From Moritella sp. F3 (GTDB lineage: Bacteria; Pseudomonadota; Gammaproteobacteria; Enterobacterales; Moritellaceae): a DNA stretch of 64,000 nt. Positions 26,844 through 37,500 of the stretch are shown one piece after another. Within the stretch, counting starts at the first letter, position 1. Each line of letters opens with the position of its first letter. Position numbers and translations under genes: made by a program. The DNA lies in assembly GCF_015082335.1 (NCBI RefSeq), contig NZ_BLRL01000004.1, forward strand, positions 293,991-357,990, in the 5' to 3' direction. The notes under the pieces are model-generated. The model saw nothing but the letters and a program-made list of their open reading frames with translations, did not search any database and was not told the origin of the DNA.

Positions 26844-27742
26844 TGGCCTACTATTTTAATGAAAAACGTAACTTGGATGCACAGCATATGATTATTAATG
26901 GCTCACCCAGTCAAGATGTTGCAATTGCAGATCGTGGTTTCAATTTTGGTGATGGGCACTTTACCACCATCAAAATAGCCGCAGGACAAGCCTTACTACT
27001 GGATTTACACGTAACACGCTTACAACAAGCGTGTGCGGTGTTAGCCATTGAATTTGAATTATGGGGTGAACTAGTCACGGTGATCACCCAGCAAGCGCAG
27101 GTATTACAAAAGGGTGTTTTAAAAGTCACCATCACCCGAGGCGAGGGCGGTCGTGGTTACGGTTATGTTTACGGTACTATGGGCTGCTCAAGTGCTAATT
27201 GGTATGTACAACATCGTCCTATGCCAGTAACTTACTGTGAATGGGCAAAGTCGGGCATTGAATTAATGCTGTGTGACTATCAACAAACGGTGAATCCGGC
27301 ATTGGCGGGATTAAAAACCTTAAACCGATTGGATCAGGTGATGATCAAGCAAGAGCTAGAGGCGCATAACATGGCTGATGGTTTAGTGTGCTCGACGGAG
27401 GGTTATGTTATCGAAACCTCGGTTGCTAACGTGTTTTGGGTGAAAGACGGTAAAGTTTATACCCCGAGCACCAAACGCAGTGGTGTTGAAGGAGTGATGA
27501 AAACCCATATTTTAAACTTGTTGAATACGCTGGTTTTTCCGTTGGAATCGGGAGATTACGCTGTTGCGGATGTGCTTGCTGCAGATGAAGTTTTTATTAC
27601 TAATTCAGTGATGGAAGTGGTGCCTGTGAAGGCTGTTTTAAAGCATGTTGGTAACAGTGATAATGATGCGAGTTATTATGATCTGTCCGTCAATGACTCA
27701 TCGGTATGGCGTTTGTTACAGCGAGAATTACGACAAGAATGA
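26843..27742 (+). CDS. pabC: aminodeoxychorismate lyase PabC
   Basis: Fold-type IV PLP enzyme releasing pyruvate from aminodeoxychorismate to give p-aminobenzoate for folate. Family segments are ADRGFNFGDGHFTTIKI, TRGEGGRGYGY, the PLP lysine in LAGLKTLNRLDQVM, VCSTEGYVIETSVANVFWVK and VYTPSTKRSGVEGVM. From 26843 it has about 15 residues more than E. coli PabC; the ATG at 26888 (MIINGSP) matches the E. coli start better, so the true start is uncertain. It is not next to mltG-tmk-holB, the usual context. Confidence 0.88.
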   Translation: MAYYFNEKRNLDAQHMIINGSPSQDVAIADRGFNFGDGHFTTIKIAAGQALLLDLHVTRLQQACAVLAIEFELWGELVTVITQQAQVLQKGVLKVTITRGEGGRGYGYVYGTMGCSSANWYVQHRPMPVTYCEWAKSGIELMLCDYQQTVNPALAGLKTLNRLDQVMIKQELEAHNMADGLVCSTEGYVIETSVANVFWVKDGKVYTPSTKRSGVEGVMKTHILNLLNTLVFPLESGDYAVADVLAADEVFITNSVMEVVPVKAVLKHVGNSDNDASYYDLSVNDSSVWRLLQRELRQE

Positions 27743-27747
27743 TAACA

Positions 27748-27785
27748 ATCCTGCACGCTTAAAATGATATGTAAGCGTGCAGGAT
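27748..27785. terminator. bidirectional hairpin between pabC and ppsR
   Basis: 14-bp perfect stem (27748-27761 with 27772-27785) and a 10-base loop, between convergent genes. The T-tract is weak on both strands, so termination strength is uncertain. Confidence 0.6.
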
Positions 27786-27822
27786 ATTGGTTTAATTAAG
27801 TCATAGGACACTAAATTAAAAG

Positions 27823-28632
27823 TTAAAAAATACGACGTTTTAAGCCTTTCTTATCCAAGATCTTAGTGGCGATCTCTTCAACCGAGAATGACGTACTGTT
27901 AATAAATGGGATTTTTTCGCTACGGTATAAGTATTCTACTTCCCCGATTTCTAACTTACATTGACGTAATGACGCATAAGTACTGTTAGCAAGGCGTTCA
28001 CCACGGATATCTTGCAGACGTTTTACATCGATGGTGAGACCAAATATTTTATGTTTATTGCGTTTTAATGCTGGTGGCAACTTTAATTCATCCATGTCAT
28101 CGGCAATAAATGGGTAGTTGGCGGTCTTGATCCCAAACTGTAATGCCAGATATAAACTGGTCGGCGTTTTGCCACTACGGGATACACCGACTAAGATTAA
28201 GTCTGCATCGTCGTAATCTTTGCAGGTAATACCATCATCATTTGCGAGGGCGTAATTCACGGCTTCAATACGGGCATCATAAGTATCCAGTTTCAAGCTG
28301 TGGGTACGGTGCGATTTTGGTTCTGCTTTGATATTTAATTGCTCAGAAAGCGGCGCCACAAATGTACTTAAAAAGTCGTGAGAATGACCTTCATTTGATT
28401 CGATGATTGTCCTTATTTCAGATGAAACTATCGAATGAAACACTAGTGGCTTCTGTCCTGTTTTCGCCACATGTTCGTTGATTTTTTGAGTAACGTTTTT
28501 TGCTTTTTCTTCAGTCTCAATAAAGGGAAAAGTATGCTGATCAAATTCGATCGGAAATTGGCTTAGAAGCGCGTGACCAAAGACTTCAGCGGTGATCGCG
28601 GTGCCATCAGAAACATAAAAAACAGTTTGCAT
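27823..28632 (-). CDS. ppsR: PEP synthase regulatory protein (kinase/pyrophosphorylase)
   Basis: Bifunctional regulator (DUF299) that inactivates PpsA by ADP-dependent phosphorylation and reactivates it by phosphate-dependent dephosphorylation. The P-loop is [16 protein letters not shown], with the family motif [17 protein letters not shown] and the C-terminal [11 protein letters not shown]. 269 aa versus 277 in E. coli. It is divergent from ppsA, its target, across 190 bases. Confidence 0.94.
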   Translation of the reverse strand: MQTVFYVSDGTAITAEVFGHALLSQFPIEFDQHTFPFIETEEKAKNVTQKINEHVAKTGQKPLVFHSIVSSEIRTIIESNEGHSHDFLSTFVAPLSEQLNIKAEPKSHRTHSLKLDTYDARIEAVNYALANDDGITCKDYDDADLILVGVSRSGKTPTSLYLALQFGIKTANYPFIADDMDELKLPPALKRNKHKIFGLTIDVKRLQDIRGERLANSTYASLRQCKLEIGEVEYLYRSEKIPFINSTSFSVEEIATKILDKKGLKRRIF

Positions 28633-28753
28633 TTACTCTATCCTTTTCATAAACAGATGAAATTTTCTAATTAAGTATCTTACATTGAAATTAATAGCTG
28701 TGTATGATTAAAAACACTAAGGAAAGCAAGATGATTATTTTGCATTGATAATA

Positions 28754-28780
28754 TGTGAGCAATATCGAATATCGCTCACA
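28754..28780. promoter_or_regulatory. 27-bp imperfect palindrome in the ppsR/ppsA region
   Basis: Centred at 28767, with 11 of 13 positions symmetric and perfect outer arms TGTGAGC and GCTCACA. It lies 42 bases before the ppsA start. The outer arms are too far apart for a CRP site. It could be an operator or a leader hairpin. Confidence 0.5.
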
Positions 28781-28822
28781 ATTAAAATCATTTTTGAGAT
28801 AGATTAAATCTGGAGAACTGCC

Positions 28823-31198
28823 GTGATAGAGTACGTAATTGGTTACGAAAAACTTGGAATGAACGACGTTGAACGCGTTGGCGGCAAAAATGCATCATTA
28901 GGTGAAATGATCAGTAATTTAGCAGGCGCAGGCGTGCAAGTTCCTGGTGGTTATGCAACTACCGCGGATGCGTTTAATGAGTTTTTAGAGCAAAGTGGTG
29001 TAAATGACCAAATTTATACACTTTTAGATAATCTAGATGTTGATAACATTGCAGCGTTAACAGAAGCTGGCGCGAAAATTCGCCAATGGATCATCGACAC
29101 ACCTTTCCAACCTGAATTAGAAACCGCTATTGCTGAAAGCTATGCAGTATTAGCTGGTGAAGCAGGCGAACAAGCATCGTTTGCTGTTCGTTCTTCGGCG
29201 ACAGCAGAAGATATGCCGGATGCATCATTTGCTGGTCAGCAAGAAACATTCTTAAACGTACGTGGTTATGACAACATCATTGTTGCGATTAAACATGTAT
29301 TCGCATCACTATTTAATGACCGTGCAATCTCTTACCGCGTGCATTCTGGTTATGACCACCGTGGCGTGGCATTATCTGCGGGTATTCAACGCATGGTACG
29401 TAGTGATGAAGCATCATCTGGTGTGATGTTCTCTATTGATACTGAATCTGGTTTTGAAGACGTGGTATTCATTACGTCTTCATACGGTCTTGGTGAAATG
29501 GTTGTACAGGGCGCAGTTAACCCTGATGAATTTTATGTTCATAAACCAACACTTGCTAAAGGCAAACCTGCTGTTGTACGTCGTAACATCGGTAGCAAAC
29601 AGATCCAAATGATCTACTCTGCTGACGAAGGTCATGGCAAGCAAGTTCAAATCGTTGATGTTGAAGCAAGCAAGTCTCGTCAGTTCTCTATTACCGATGC
29701 AGAAGTAATGGAACTCGCGAAACAAGCTGTGATCATCGAAAAACATTACGGCCATGCGATGGATATCGAATGGGCTAAAGATGCTATCGACGGCAAAATT
29801 TATATCGTTCAAGCACGTCCTGAAACAGTACGTAGCCGTGAAGATAAGCAAGTTATGGTACGTTTCCATTTAGACGCTAAATCTGCAGTTATTTCTGAAG
29901 GCCGTGCAATCGGCGGTAAGATTGGCGCAGGTCCAGCTAAAGTTATCTCATCAATTGCACAAATGGATGAAGTACAAGAAGGCGATGTATTAGTAACAGA
30001 CATGACTGACCCAGATTGGGAACCTATCATGAAACGTGCTTCTGCAATCGTAACAAACCGTGGTGGCCGTACTTGTCACGCTGCAATTATTGCACGTGAA
30101 ATGGGTATCCCTGCTGTTGTAGGTTGTGGTAACGCGACTGACCTTATTGTAAACGGCCAAGAACTAACAGTATCTTGTGCTGAAGGTGATACTGGCTTCA
30201 TCTATGAAGGTATCTTACCGTTCCGTGAAACATCATCGAAAGTTGATAACTTACCGGAAATTCCAGTAAAAGTAATGATGAACGTCGGTAACCCTGATCG
30301 CGCATTCGATTTCGCGGCATTACCAAACGAAGGTGTTGGTCTAGCGCGTCTTGAATTCATTATTAACCGCATGATCGGTATTCACCCGAAAGCATTGCTT
30401 AACTTTGATAAGCAATCGCCTGAGCTACAAGCTGAAATCAACGACATGATTGTCGGTTATGAGTCTCCTGTTGAATTCTACATCGCGAAATTACAAGAAG
30501 GTATTTCTACGCTAGCAGCGGCGTTCTACCCGAAAAAAGTAATTGTGCGTATGTCTGACTTTAAGTCAAACGAATACGCAAACCTTGTTGGTGGTGAATT
30601 CTTCGAACCAGAAGAAGAAAACCCAATGTTAGGTTTCCGTGGTGCATCACGTTATATCTCTCAAGATTTCCGCGATTGTTTCGCACTGGAAACTGAAGCG
30701 ATGAAACGTGTTCGTAACGACATGGGTCTGACTAACGTTGAAATCATGGTGCCATTCGTACGTACACTAAGCGAAGCAGCATCAGTAATCGATTTACTTG
30801 CAGAACATGGCCTGAAACGTGGTGAAAACGGTTTACGCGTTATCATGATGTGTGAAGTACCATCAAATGCATTACTTGCGGACAAGTTCCTACAGTACTT
30901 CGATGGTTTCTCTATCGGTTCAAATGACTTAACGCAATTAACACTAGGTCTAGATCGCGATTCAGGCATCATTTCTCACCTGTTTGATGAACGTAACGAA
31001 GCAGTTAAAGTATTGCTTTCAATGGCGATTCAAGCGGCTAAGAAAGCCGGTAAATACGTAGGGATTTGTGGTCAAGGTCCATCGGATCATGAAGACTTCG
31101 CAGCATGGTTAGTTGAACAAGGTATTGATAGCGTATCACTTAACCCTGATACAGTATTAAGCACTTGGTTATACTTAGCTGACAAACACGCTAAATAA
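28823..31198 (+). CDS. ppsA: phosphoenolpyruvate synthase PpsA
   Basis: Gluconeogenic enzyme making PEP, AMP and phosphate from pyruvate and ATP. 791 aa versus 792 in E. coli. Domains: ATP-binding PPDK N domain (about 15-340, [30 protein letters not shown]), mobile phosphohistidine domain with His 419 in [17 protein letters not shown], and the PEP-binding barrel (about 480-785, [24 protein letters not shown]). Start is GTG with GGAG 8 bases upstream. PpsR, encoded divergently, would control the enzyme at the threonine before the active His. Confidence 0.96.
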   Translation: MIEYVIGYEKLGMNDVERVGGKNASLGEMISNLAGAGVQVPGGYATTADAFNEFLEQSGVNDQIYTLLDNLDVDNIAALTEAGAKIRQWIIDTPFQPELETAIAESYAVLAGEAGEQASFAVRSSATAEDMPDASFAGQQETFLNVRGYDNIIVAIKHVFASLFNDRAISYRVHSGYDHRGVALSAGIQRMVRSDEASSGVMFSIDTESGFEDVVFITSSYGLGEMVVQGAVNPDEFYVHKPTLAKGKPAVVRRNIGSKQIQMIYSADEGHGKQVQIVDVEASKSRQFSITDAEVMELAKQAVIIEKHYGHAMDIEWAKDAIDGKIYIVQARPETVRSREDKQVMVRFHLDAKSAVISEGRAIGGKIGAGPAKVISSIAQMDEVQEGDVLVTDMTDPDWEPIMKRASAIVTNRGGRTCHAAIIAREMGIPAVVGCGNATDLIVNGQELTVSCAEGDTGFIYEGILPFRETSSKVDNLPEIPVKVMMNVGNPDRAFDFAALPNEGVGLARLEFIINRMIGIHPKALLNFDKQSPELQAEINDMIVGYESPVEFYIAKLQEGISTLAAAFYPKKVIVRMSDFKSNEYANLVGGEFFEPEEENPMLGFRGASRYISQDFRDCFALETEAMKRVRNDMGLTNVEIMVPFVRTLSEAASVIDLLAEHGLKRGENGLRVIMMCEVPSNALLADKFLQYFDGFSIGSNDLTQLTLGLDRDSGIISHLFDERNEAVKVLLSMAIQAAKKAGKYVGICGQGPSDHEDFAAWLVEQGIDSVSLNPDTVLSTWLYLADKHAK

Positions 31199-31252
31199 AG
31201 TCGCGTGAGCTAACCAGTATTTAAGTCTTGTTCTAAGTGCTGGTATTGAAAT

Positions 31253-31298
31253 AAAGAGCCCTAAGTTAGTGTGTATTCACATTGATTTGGGGCTTTTT
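31253..31298 (+). terminator. terminator after ppsA
   Basis: AAAGAGCCCTAAG pairs with TTTGGGGCTTTTT with three G-T pairs, and the final T-run is part of the arm. A second, weaker hairpin (about 31213-31244) stands between it and the ppsA stop. Confidence 0.6.
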
Positions 31299-31300
31299 GT

Positions 31301-32149
31301 TTATGCGGGATGCTTATTGATGCTGGTTGATGTATATAACTGCTGTTCAACACTATTTAGTTGTTTGTCAAAGCTGATTAAAATCATATCAATAGACTCT
31401 GTCGCAATATTAAAAAAGCGATCTGCTTTGATGGTTGGTCGGCTAATCATGATTTCAGTATCAATGACTTTTAGTAGATAAGATATTTTTAATAAATAGT
31501 CCGGATTTTTTTGAATATTAATACTTTGTTCCAATGACTGACACAGGTAGCTAAGTCGAATCCGTTCTGCGCGTGTACAGACTTTGGCTGCTGCAATCCC
31601 TGTCCCAATAGCGCGTATTTTTGCGATGCTTTCTGCTGTAAATAACAATTCCTGCCATAAAAACTGGATAGATTCGCTATTATTATTGTTGAGTTGATGC
31701 AGCTTGTTATCAAATGCAATATCGTTGATAAGGTAGAGTAAATTCAAGACGAGTTTGTTATGTTGCTCGAGGTTATTGCGAATATTAAGGTTGAAGTAAT
31801 CAGCCGCTAAACGCTGCCAGTGATCGCGCATTGCTTGCCAACGCTCATTGTCTGACAGGTCTGGGTACATATCAGCTATCTCGATATTAAGCTGATTCAC
31901 CTTTTCAGTGACTGCGATTAATCGTGGTTTAAGATCCTCTTCCCCATGTAAAATACCATTTGATAAGCCGCGGTGTTGCTGCATACGAGTTAACAGTTTA
32001 CGCATTACATTTAGCTTAATTAGACCATCGATTTGTAGCTGTCGACGACTTTGCTGTTGCTGCTGCATTTGCAGTAATAAAAAGCTAAAGCCAAGCAAGG
32101 TACAAAATAATAATGTGCCACTAAGTATGAAGGTTAATAATTGATTCAT
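31301..32149 (-). CDS. membrane-anchored protein with NIT-like sensor region
   Basis: 282 residues with a single N-terminal membrane segment (about 5-27) followed by a glutamine-rich stretch and an all-helical domain. The block LNVMRKLLTRMQQHRGLSNGILHGEED resembles the nitrate/nitrite-sensing NIT domain signature (QxxRGLS). No HAMP, kinase, cyclase or methyl-accepting output domain follows, so the protein looks like a sensor half without output. Isolated gene. Assignment to NIT is by motif only. Confidence 0.55.
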   Translation of the reverse strand: MNQLLTFILSGTLLFCTLLGFSFLLLQMQQQQQSRRQLQIDGLIKLNVMRKLLTRMQQHRGLSNGILHGEEDLKPRLIAVTEKVNQLNIEIADMYPDLSDNERWQAMRDHWQRLAADYFNLNIRNNLEQHNKLVLNLLYLINDIAFDNKLHQLNNNNSESIQFLWQELLFTAESIAKIRAIGTGIAAAKVCTRAERIRLSYLCQSLEQSINIQKNPDYLLKISYLLKVIDTEIMISRPTIKADRFFNIATESIDMILISFDKQLNSVEQQLYTSTSINKHPA

Positions 32150-32347
32150 AATGCATACCTTATATCCATCTAGGGTATATAACTATTCTGGGTATATAAC
32201 ACTAAGCAAGTATAGTACCAATGATAGGTAGGGTAATTTAGCTTGTTGTGCACCAACATTGGGAAATATGAGGGGGGAATCCCTATCTTGGTGAGGCGTT
32301 ATCGGTGAGGTTAATTTAATTTTTATCTGCAAGGGTCTTAGAAAGCA

Positions 32348-32376
32348 AAACGTCCGATGTGCTACACCGGACGTTT
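32348..32376 (-). terminator. terminator after the PEGA/FGE-like gene
   Basis: 9-bp arms AAACGTCCG and CGGACGTTT with partial inner pairing. On the minus strand the stem is followed by TTTTGCTTTC. It lies 50 bases past the stop of the gene at 32426. Confidence 0.65.
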
Positions 32377-32425
32377 GAAGTGATATCTAGGTCAATATCT
32401 TTCGAGGTTTATCATATTGCTGATT

Positions 32426-34249
32426 TTAGTTTTCGCGTAGAGCTCTAAAACCAACATAGTTAGCGCGGAAATCGGGTTTTAATTCTAGACGAACATCAAC
32501 TTGAGCAAGTTTAGGCGCGAAGTTCCAAGCGCCGCCTCGTGCGACTAGATTATTACCACTAGTCAGCTCCCAAACGTTACCGACGGTATCGTATAGGCCA
32601 AACCTATTGGCTTTAAATGATTTTACCGGCGCGGTACTTTTGTTCGACCACTGGCTACCACAATAAGCGCAATTGGCTTTTGAGTTACCAGCATCGTTAC
32701 CCCACCAGTAGCTGTAACTACTGCCTGCTCGCGCTGAGTATTCCCACTCGCCATTGTTTGGCAAACGGTATTTTTGGCCTGTTGCTTTTGATAACCAAGT
32801 TAAATAAGCATTGGTATCGGTAGCATTAATACACACCACTGGGTGCTCATCGGTTTGTGTAAAACCAGGCTGACGCCAGTTTAAGTCGGCATTGTATGTT
32901 TCTTTACCGTCAACATATTCAACACAACCATTACCTGATTCTGCAGCGGTAGTGTAGTTGCTGGCTGCGACAAAACGTTTGAAGTCGGCAACGGTGATCG
33001 GATTTGTGCCCACAGAGAAAGCTTTAATCGCTTGCTCGTTAGCTTGATTTTCGCTAGCGGCTAATTGACCACCTGGTACTGAGATTAACTCTGGACCACG
33101 TTCACCTGACGCTAAAAAGTCTTGTACTGCCTGACCATTTTTTAACGACACGCTGGCTTTGACTAACTCAGCTCTTATCATCGTATTACTTCTCAGCTTT
33201 ACGCTTTGCTCAAAATTAATGTAGTTTGGTTTTTTGACCTCGATATGGTGAGCACCCGGTGACAACATCACTGATAATTTGGTTGAGCCATAGCTAACGC
33301 CATCAATAAAAACTTCATCATCATATTGGTTAGAACGAATAGTTAGTTCGTATAATGTGCCTTTATCCGTTTTTACGAGATTATTTTTAGCTGATGGAGC
33401 TTGTTCTGCGCAGTAACGAGTCGAGATGTTTAATAAATTACACGCTTCATTTTTTGGTAATACACCCTGCATTGTTAGCTGCATCGTTGAGCTATATGTA
33501 CCTTGGCCACTGAATTCGCTCGTTAGTACCTTGTTGCCTAGCAATTTTACATGAGCGTTAGAATTAGCTTTATGCTTATTGACTAGCTTAGCTTCAGTTA
33601 CTGAGCTAAACAGATTGTTTAAATAAGTCTTTGACGCTTTTTGCTTACTCAATAGATTACTGCGAGTAATACATTTTGAAAATGAAGTTTCCAAATCACA
33701 GCTTACACTTTGGCTTACGTTGTGAGATTGAGTTTTCTGCATTTCATTCGTCAGACGATTAATACGTGCAATATTTATTTCTTCACTGATTGTTTCACGT
33801 TGATTTAGCAGTCTAACGCGTTCAATATTTTTGTCTGATAGCTGTTTATTTAGCTGGGCTAAGCGCGCAACTGAATCTTTAATCAGCTGTTTATTTTTCT
33901 GTTGTTGCTGAATTGCCTGACGATAGTCATTTTGCGACGCACTAATGTCTTGTGTTGGGTTATCAATCATTAGTGCATATTGTTCATTCATTTCTGCCAA
34001 TGCTTTAGCTGTTTGCCCTACAAGTGCTTTTCCTTGCGTTCTTGTTTGCGCTAATTTGGCTTTTTCGAGTGCTATATTGTCATTTACCACAGCAAGTGAT
34101 GTGATGAATGTGCTGTATTCTGATTGAATACTTTCAAGCTCGGTTTGCAAGTTATCTACAGTGTTTTTTTGTTGTTTTATTTCAGTAGCTTGAGCTGTGT
34201 TTCCAAGTAGAATACAGCTGGTGGCAAGGGCAATTAAAGCAATGCGCAT
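32426..34249 (-). CDS. exported coiled-coil / PEGA / FGE-like (SUMF1) protein
   Basis: 607 residues: signal peptide to about residue 22, long coiled coil (about 25-170), a Cys-containing middle part, a PEGA domain (about 308-360, VFIDGVSYGSTKLSVMLSPGAHHIEV) and a C-terminal formylglycine-generating-enzyme-like domain (386-607, GQKYRLPNNGEWEYSARAG, GNVWELTSG, ARGGAWN). The domain closes with VGFRALREN where catalytic FGEs keep a copper-binding Cys after GFR, so sulfatase activation is unlikely. No sulfatase gene is in the window. Probably a periplasmic structural or binding protein. Confidence 0.78.
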   Translation of the reverse strand: MRIALIALATSCILLGNTAQATEIKQQKNTVDNLQTELESIQSEYSTFITSLAVVNDNIALEKAKLAQTRTQGKALVGQTAKALAEMNEQYALMIDNPTQDISASQNDYRQAIQQQQKNKQLIKDSVARLAQLNKQLSDKNIERVRLLNQRETISEEINIARINRLTNEMQKTQSHNVSQSVSCDLETSFSKCITRSNLLSKQKASKTYLNNLFSSVTEAKLVNKHKANSNAHVKLLGNKVLTSEFSGQGTYSSTMQLTMQGVLPKNEACNLLNISTRYCAEQAPSAKNNLVKTDKGTLYELTIRSNQYDDEVFIDGVSYGSTKLSVMLSPGAHHIEVKKPNYINFEQSVKLRSNTMIRAELVKASVSLKNGQAVQDFLASGERGPELISVPGGQLAASENQANEQAIKAFSVGTNPITVADFKRFVAASNYTTAAESGNGCVEYVDGKETYNADLNWRQPGFTQTDEHPVVCINATDTNAYLTWLSKATGQKYRLPNNGEWEYSARAGSSYSYWWGNDAGNSKANCAYCGSQWSNKSTAPVKSFKANRFGLYDTVGNVWELTSGNNLVARGGAWNFAPKLAQVDVRLELKPDFRANYVGFRALREN

Positions 34250-34558
34250 TTGTTTATTTCCTAATAGATGCTTATTTGATGTTATAAAACACGGATTCTG
34301 TGTTACATCTTGTAATTACCCACATGTCAGATGAGTATATTATTTTTCGTCCATGTTATTTGTTCAGGGCTAAAACCGCAAGCAAACAGGTCACATATTT
34401 GGTCTAAGTTTGAGTAATTTATGTAGATGTACATTATGTGTATTAACAGCCTTAACATTTCACTTATAAGTGAGATCAATTTAGCCTTTATCTATAGGCG
34501 ATGAATTAAATCACTCATGTTATAATGCAGTTAGTTAAAAATTGTCACAAGGGAATGG
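34250..34558. promoter_or_regulatory. control region upstream of ydiJ
   Basis: 309 bases between divergent genes. An extended -10, TG-T-TATAAT, lies at 34518-34526 about 33 bases before the ydiJ ATG, with no strong -35. A perfect 14-bp palindrome TCACTTATAAGTGA at 34460-34473 is a candidate operator for ydiJ. Nothing else stands out. Confidence 0.45.
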
Positions 34559-37500
34559 ATGATGATCCCCGAATTAAGTTATCAGGATGCAGTAAAATCA
34601 GAATATCTCGCTTTTTTAAGCGCGTTAGAGAACAGTGAATTTAGTGGTGACATTGAAAAGTCGTACGCTAGCCGATTAGCCGTTGCGACAGATAACAGTA
34701 TTTACCAGTTATTACCGCAAGCTGTGGTACTGCCGCGTAATCATCAAGATTTGATGATAATGACGGCGTTGTCATTACAGACTGAATTTAAAACTGTTAC
34801 TTTTTCACCGCGTGGTGGTGGTACTGGTACCAATGGCCAATCGCTGACCGACGGTATCATTGTCGACATGTCGCGCCACATGAACAACATTATTGATATT
34901 AATGTTGAGGAAGGCTGGGTACAAGTACAAACGGGCGTAGTGAAAGATCAGCTCAATGAATTTCTTAAACCGTATGGTTTCTTTTTCTCGCCTGATTTAT
35001 CGACCAGTAATCGCGCCACTATTGGTGGCATGATTAACACGGATGCGTCGGGTCAAGGCTCATTGAAATACGGAAAAACCAGTGACCACGTATTAAGTGT
35101 GTCTGCGGTATTAATGGATGGCTCTGAATTAATCACGACAAGTCAGTCTCGTGAGCAGTTACAGGCACAAACGCAGCGTGATAATTACCTGGGTAAAGTG
35201 TGCCATCAAGTGATTGATACTATCACTCATAAGCAACAACAAATTACAGACACCTTCCCAGCATTAAACCGCTTTCTGACTGGTTATGATCTTGTACACC
35301 TCTATGATAAAAACACCGAAGCATTTGATTTAGGCCGTATCCTTTGTGGTTCTGAAGGCTCGCTGGCATTTATCACTGAAGCGAAATTGAACTTAACGCC
35401 AATTCCTAAATTCCGTTGCCTGGTTAATGTGAAATACGACAGCTTTGATTCTGCGCTGCGTAATGCTCCCTTTTTAATTAAAGCGAATGCCTTGTCGGTA
35501 GAAACCGTTGATTCAGTGGTATTAAACCTAGCCAAGCAAGATATCGTTTGGCATTCGGTTAAATCATTGATCACCGATGTACCAAATAAAGACATGCAGG
35601 GGATTAACTTTGTTGAATTTGCCGAAGACGATGGTGACATTCAACAACAAAAAATCACAGGACTAACCGCAGAGCTTGACCGCTTAATGGCTGCGGGAGA
35701 GGGCGGTGTGATTGGTTATCAAATTTGTGATGAACTCAGTGATGTACTGAAAATCTATGGTATGCGTAAAAAAGCGGTGGGTTTGTTAGGCGCAACCAAA
35801 GGGCAAGCAAAACCATTAGCATTTGCTGAAGACACGGCTGTACCGCCTGAACATTTAGCTGATTATATCGTTGAGTTCAGAGCGTTATTAGATAGCTATA
35901 AGTTACATTACGGCATGTTTGGTCATGTCGATGCGGGTGTGTTACATGTGCGTCCCGCGCTAGATATGTTAGATCCACAGCAAGAAGTTATCTTACGTGA
36001 AATATCAGATAAGGTCGTGGCATTAACCGCGAAATATAAAGGCTTGATGTGGGGCGAACACGGCCGCGGTTTCCGTTCTGAATATGGCCCCGAGTTTTTT
36101 GGTGATGAGCTATTTACGGAACTGCGTAAGATCAAAGCCGCCTTTGATCCGGATAACCGTCTCAATCCCGGTAAAATTTGTACCCCTATCAACAGCGATG
36201 CGCAATTAGTATCAGTCGATGCGACGAAACGTGGCGCGTATGATCGCCAAATCCCAGTTACAGTACGCGAAAGCTTTCCGCAAGCAATCGACTGTAATGG
36301 TAATGGCTTGTGTTTTAACTACGATACCAAAAGCCCGATGTGCCCGTCGTTTAAGCACACCGGTGATCGCCGCCATTCACCAAAAGGCCGTGCTGGTTTA
36401 ATGCGTGAATGGTTACGTCAGTTATCTTGCCATGAAATGACGGAGCATGAATTAGGTCAGCAATTGACTATTCAACAAGGTGGCGTGGCCACATTTACCA
36501 CGCTATTAAAAAACAGCTGGAACAAAGCCCGTGGCCGTTATGATTTCTCGCATGAAGTGATGGATGTAATGCAAGGCTGTTTAGCGTGTAAAGCCTGTAC
36601 TGTGCAATGTCCGGTTAAAGTGGATGTACCTGAGTTTAGATCACGCTTTATTGATCAATACCACAGTCGTTATTTACGTCCGGTTAAAGACTTTGCGGTA
36701 GGCTATTCTGAAAGTTATACGCCGATGATGGCGAAGATGCCGAAGTTCTTTAATTTCTGGTTAGGCCAAGATTGGTTGCAAGCGGCGACTAAGCATACGA
36801 TAGGCATGGTGGATATTCCGTTATTAAGTGTGCCAACGTTATCGGAATCATTACGTGGTCATTATGCGCAAAGCTTTGACTTAGCTTTTTTACAGCGATT
36901 AAGTGCGGAAGATAAAGCCAAGCATGTATTGGTTGTTCAAGACCCATTTACCAGCTTTTATGAAGCTGAATTGGTGCAGACATTAGTGGCACTGATTGAA
37001 AAACTAGGCTTGAAACCGGTGATCTTACCGTTTAAACCGAATGGTAAACCGCAGCATGTAAAAGGTTTCTTAGCTAAATTTGCTAAAACGGCAGCAACAG
37101 CAGCAGAGTTTTTGAATGAACTGCAGCAGTTGGGTATGCCGATGGTCGGTATTGAGCCTGCACTCGTGCTGTGTTATCGCGACGAATATAAACAAATCTT
37201 AGCGGACAAACGCGGTGACTTTAGCGTTCAGCTTATTCAAGAGTGGTTGTTAACTGACAATGCTAAAATGCATCTACGTGACGCTATTGTTGGGCAAGCG
37301 GAGAAGGCTGGAAATCAGCAAACGGAACCGTATTACCTGTTTGCACATTGTACTGAAAAGACCAACAAGCCAACTGCAGAACAAGAGTGGCAACAGGTAT
37401 TTAACGGCTTTGGTTTAGCGTTAGATACGGTAGCAACGGGTTGCTGTGGTATGGCTGGTAGTTTTGGTCATGATGCAAAAAATGTTGACGCATCCAAGTC

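Noticed and set aside
28754..28780. TGTGA and TCACA arms as a CRP site
   Set aside because: CRP needs a 6-base gap between the arms; here the gap is 17 bases.
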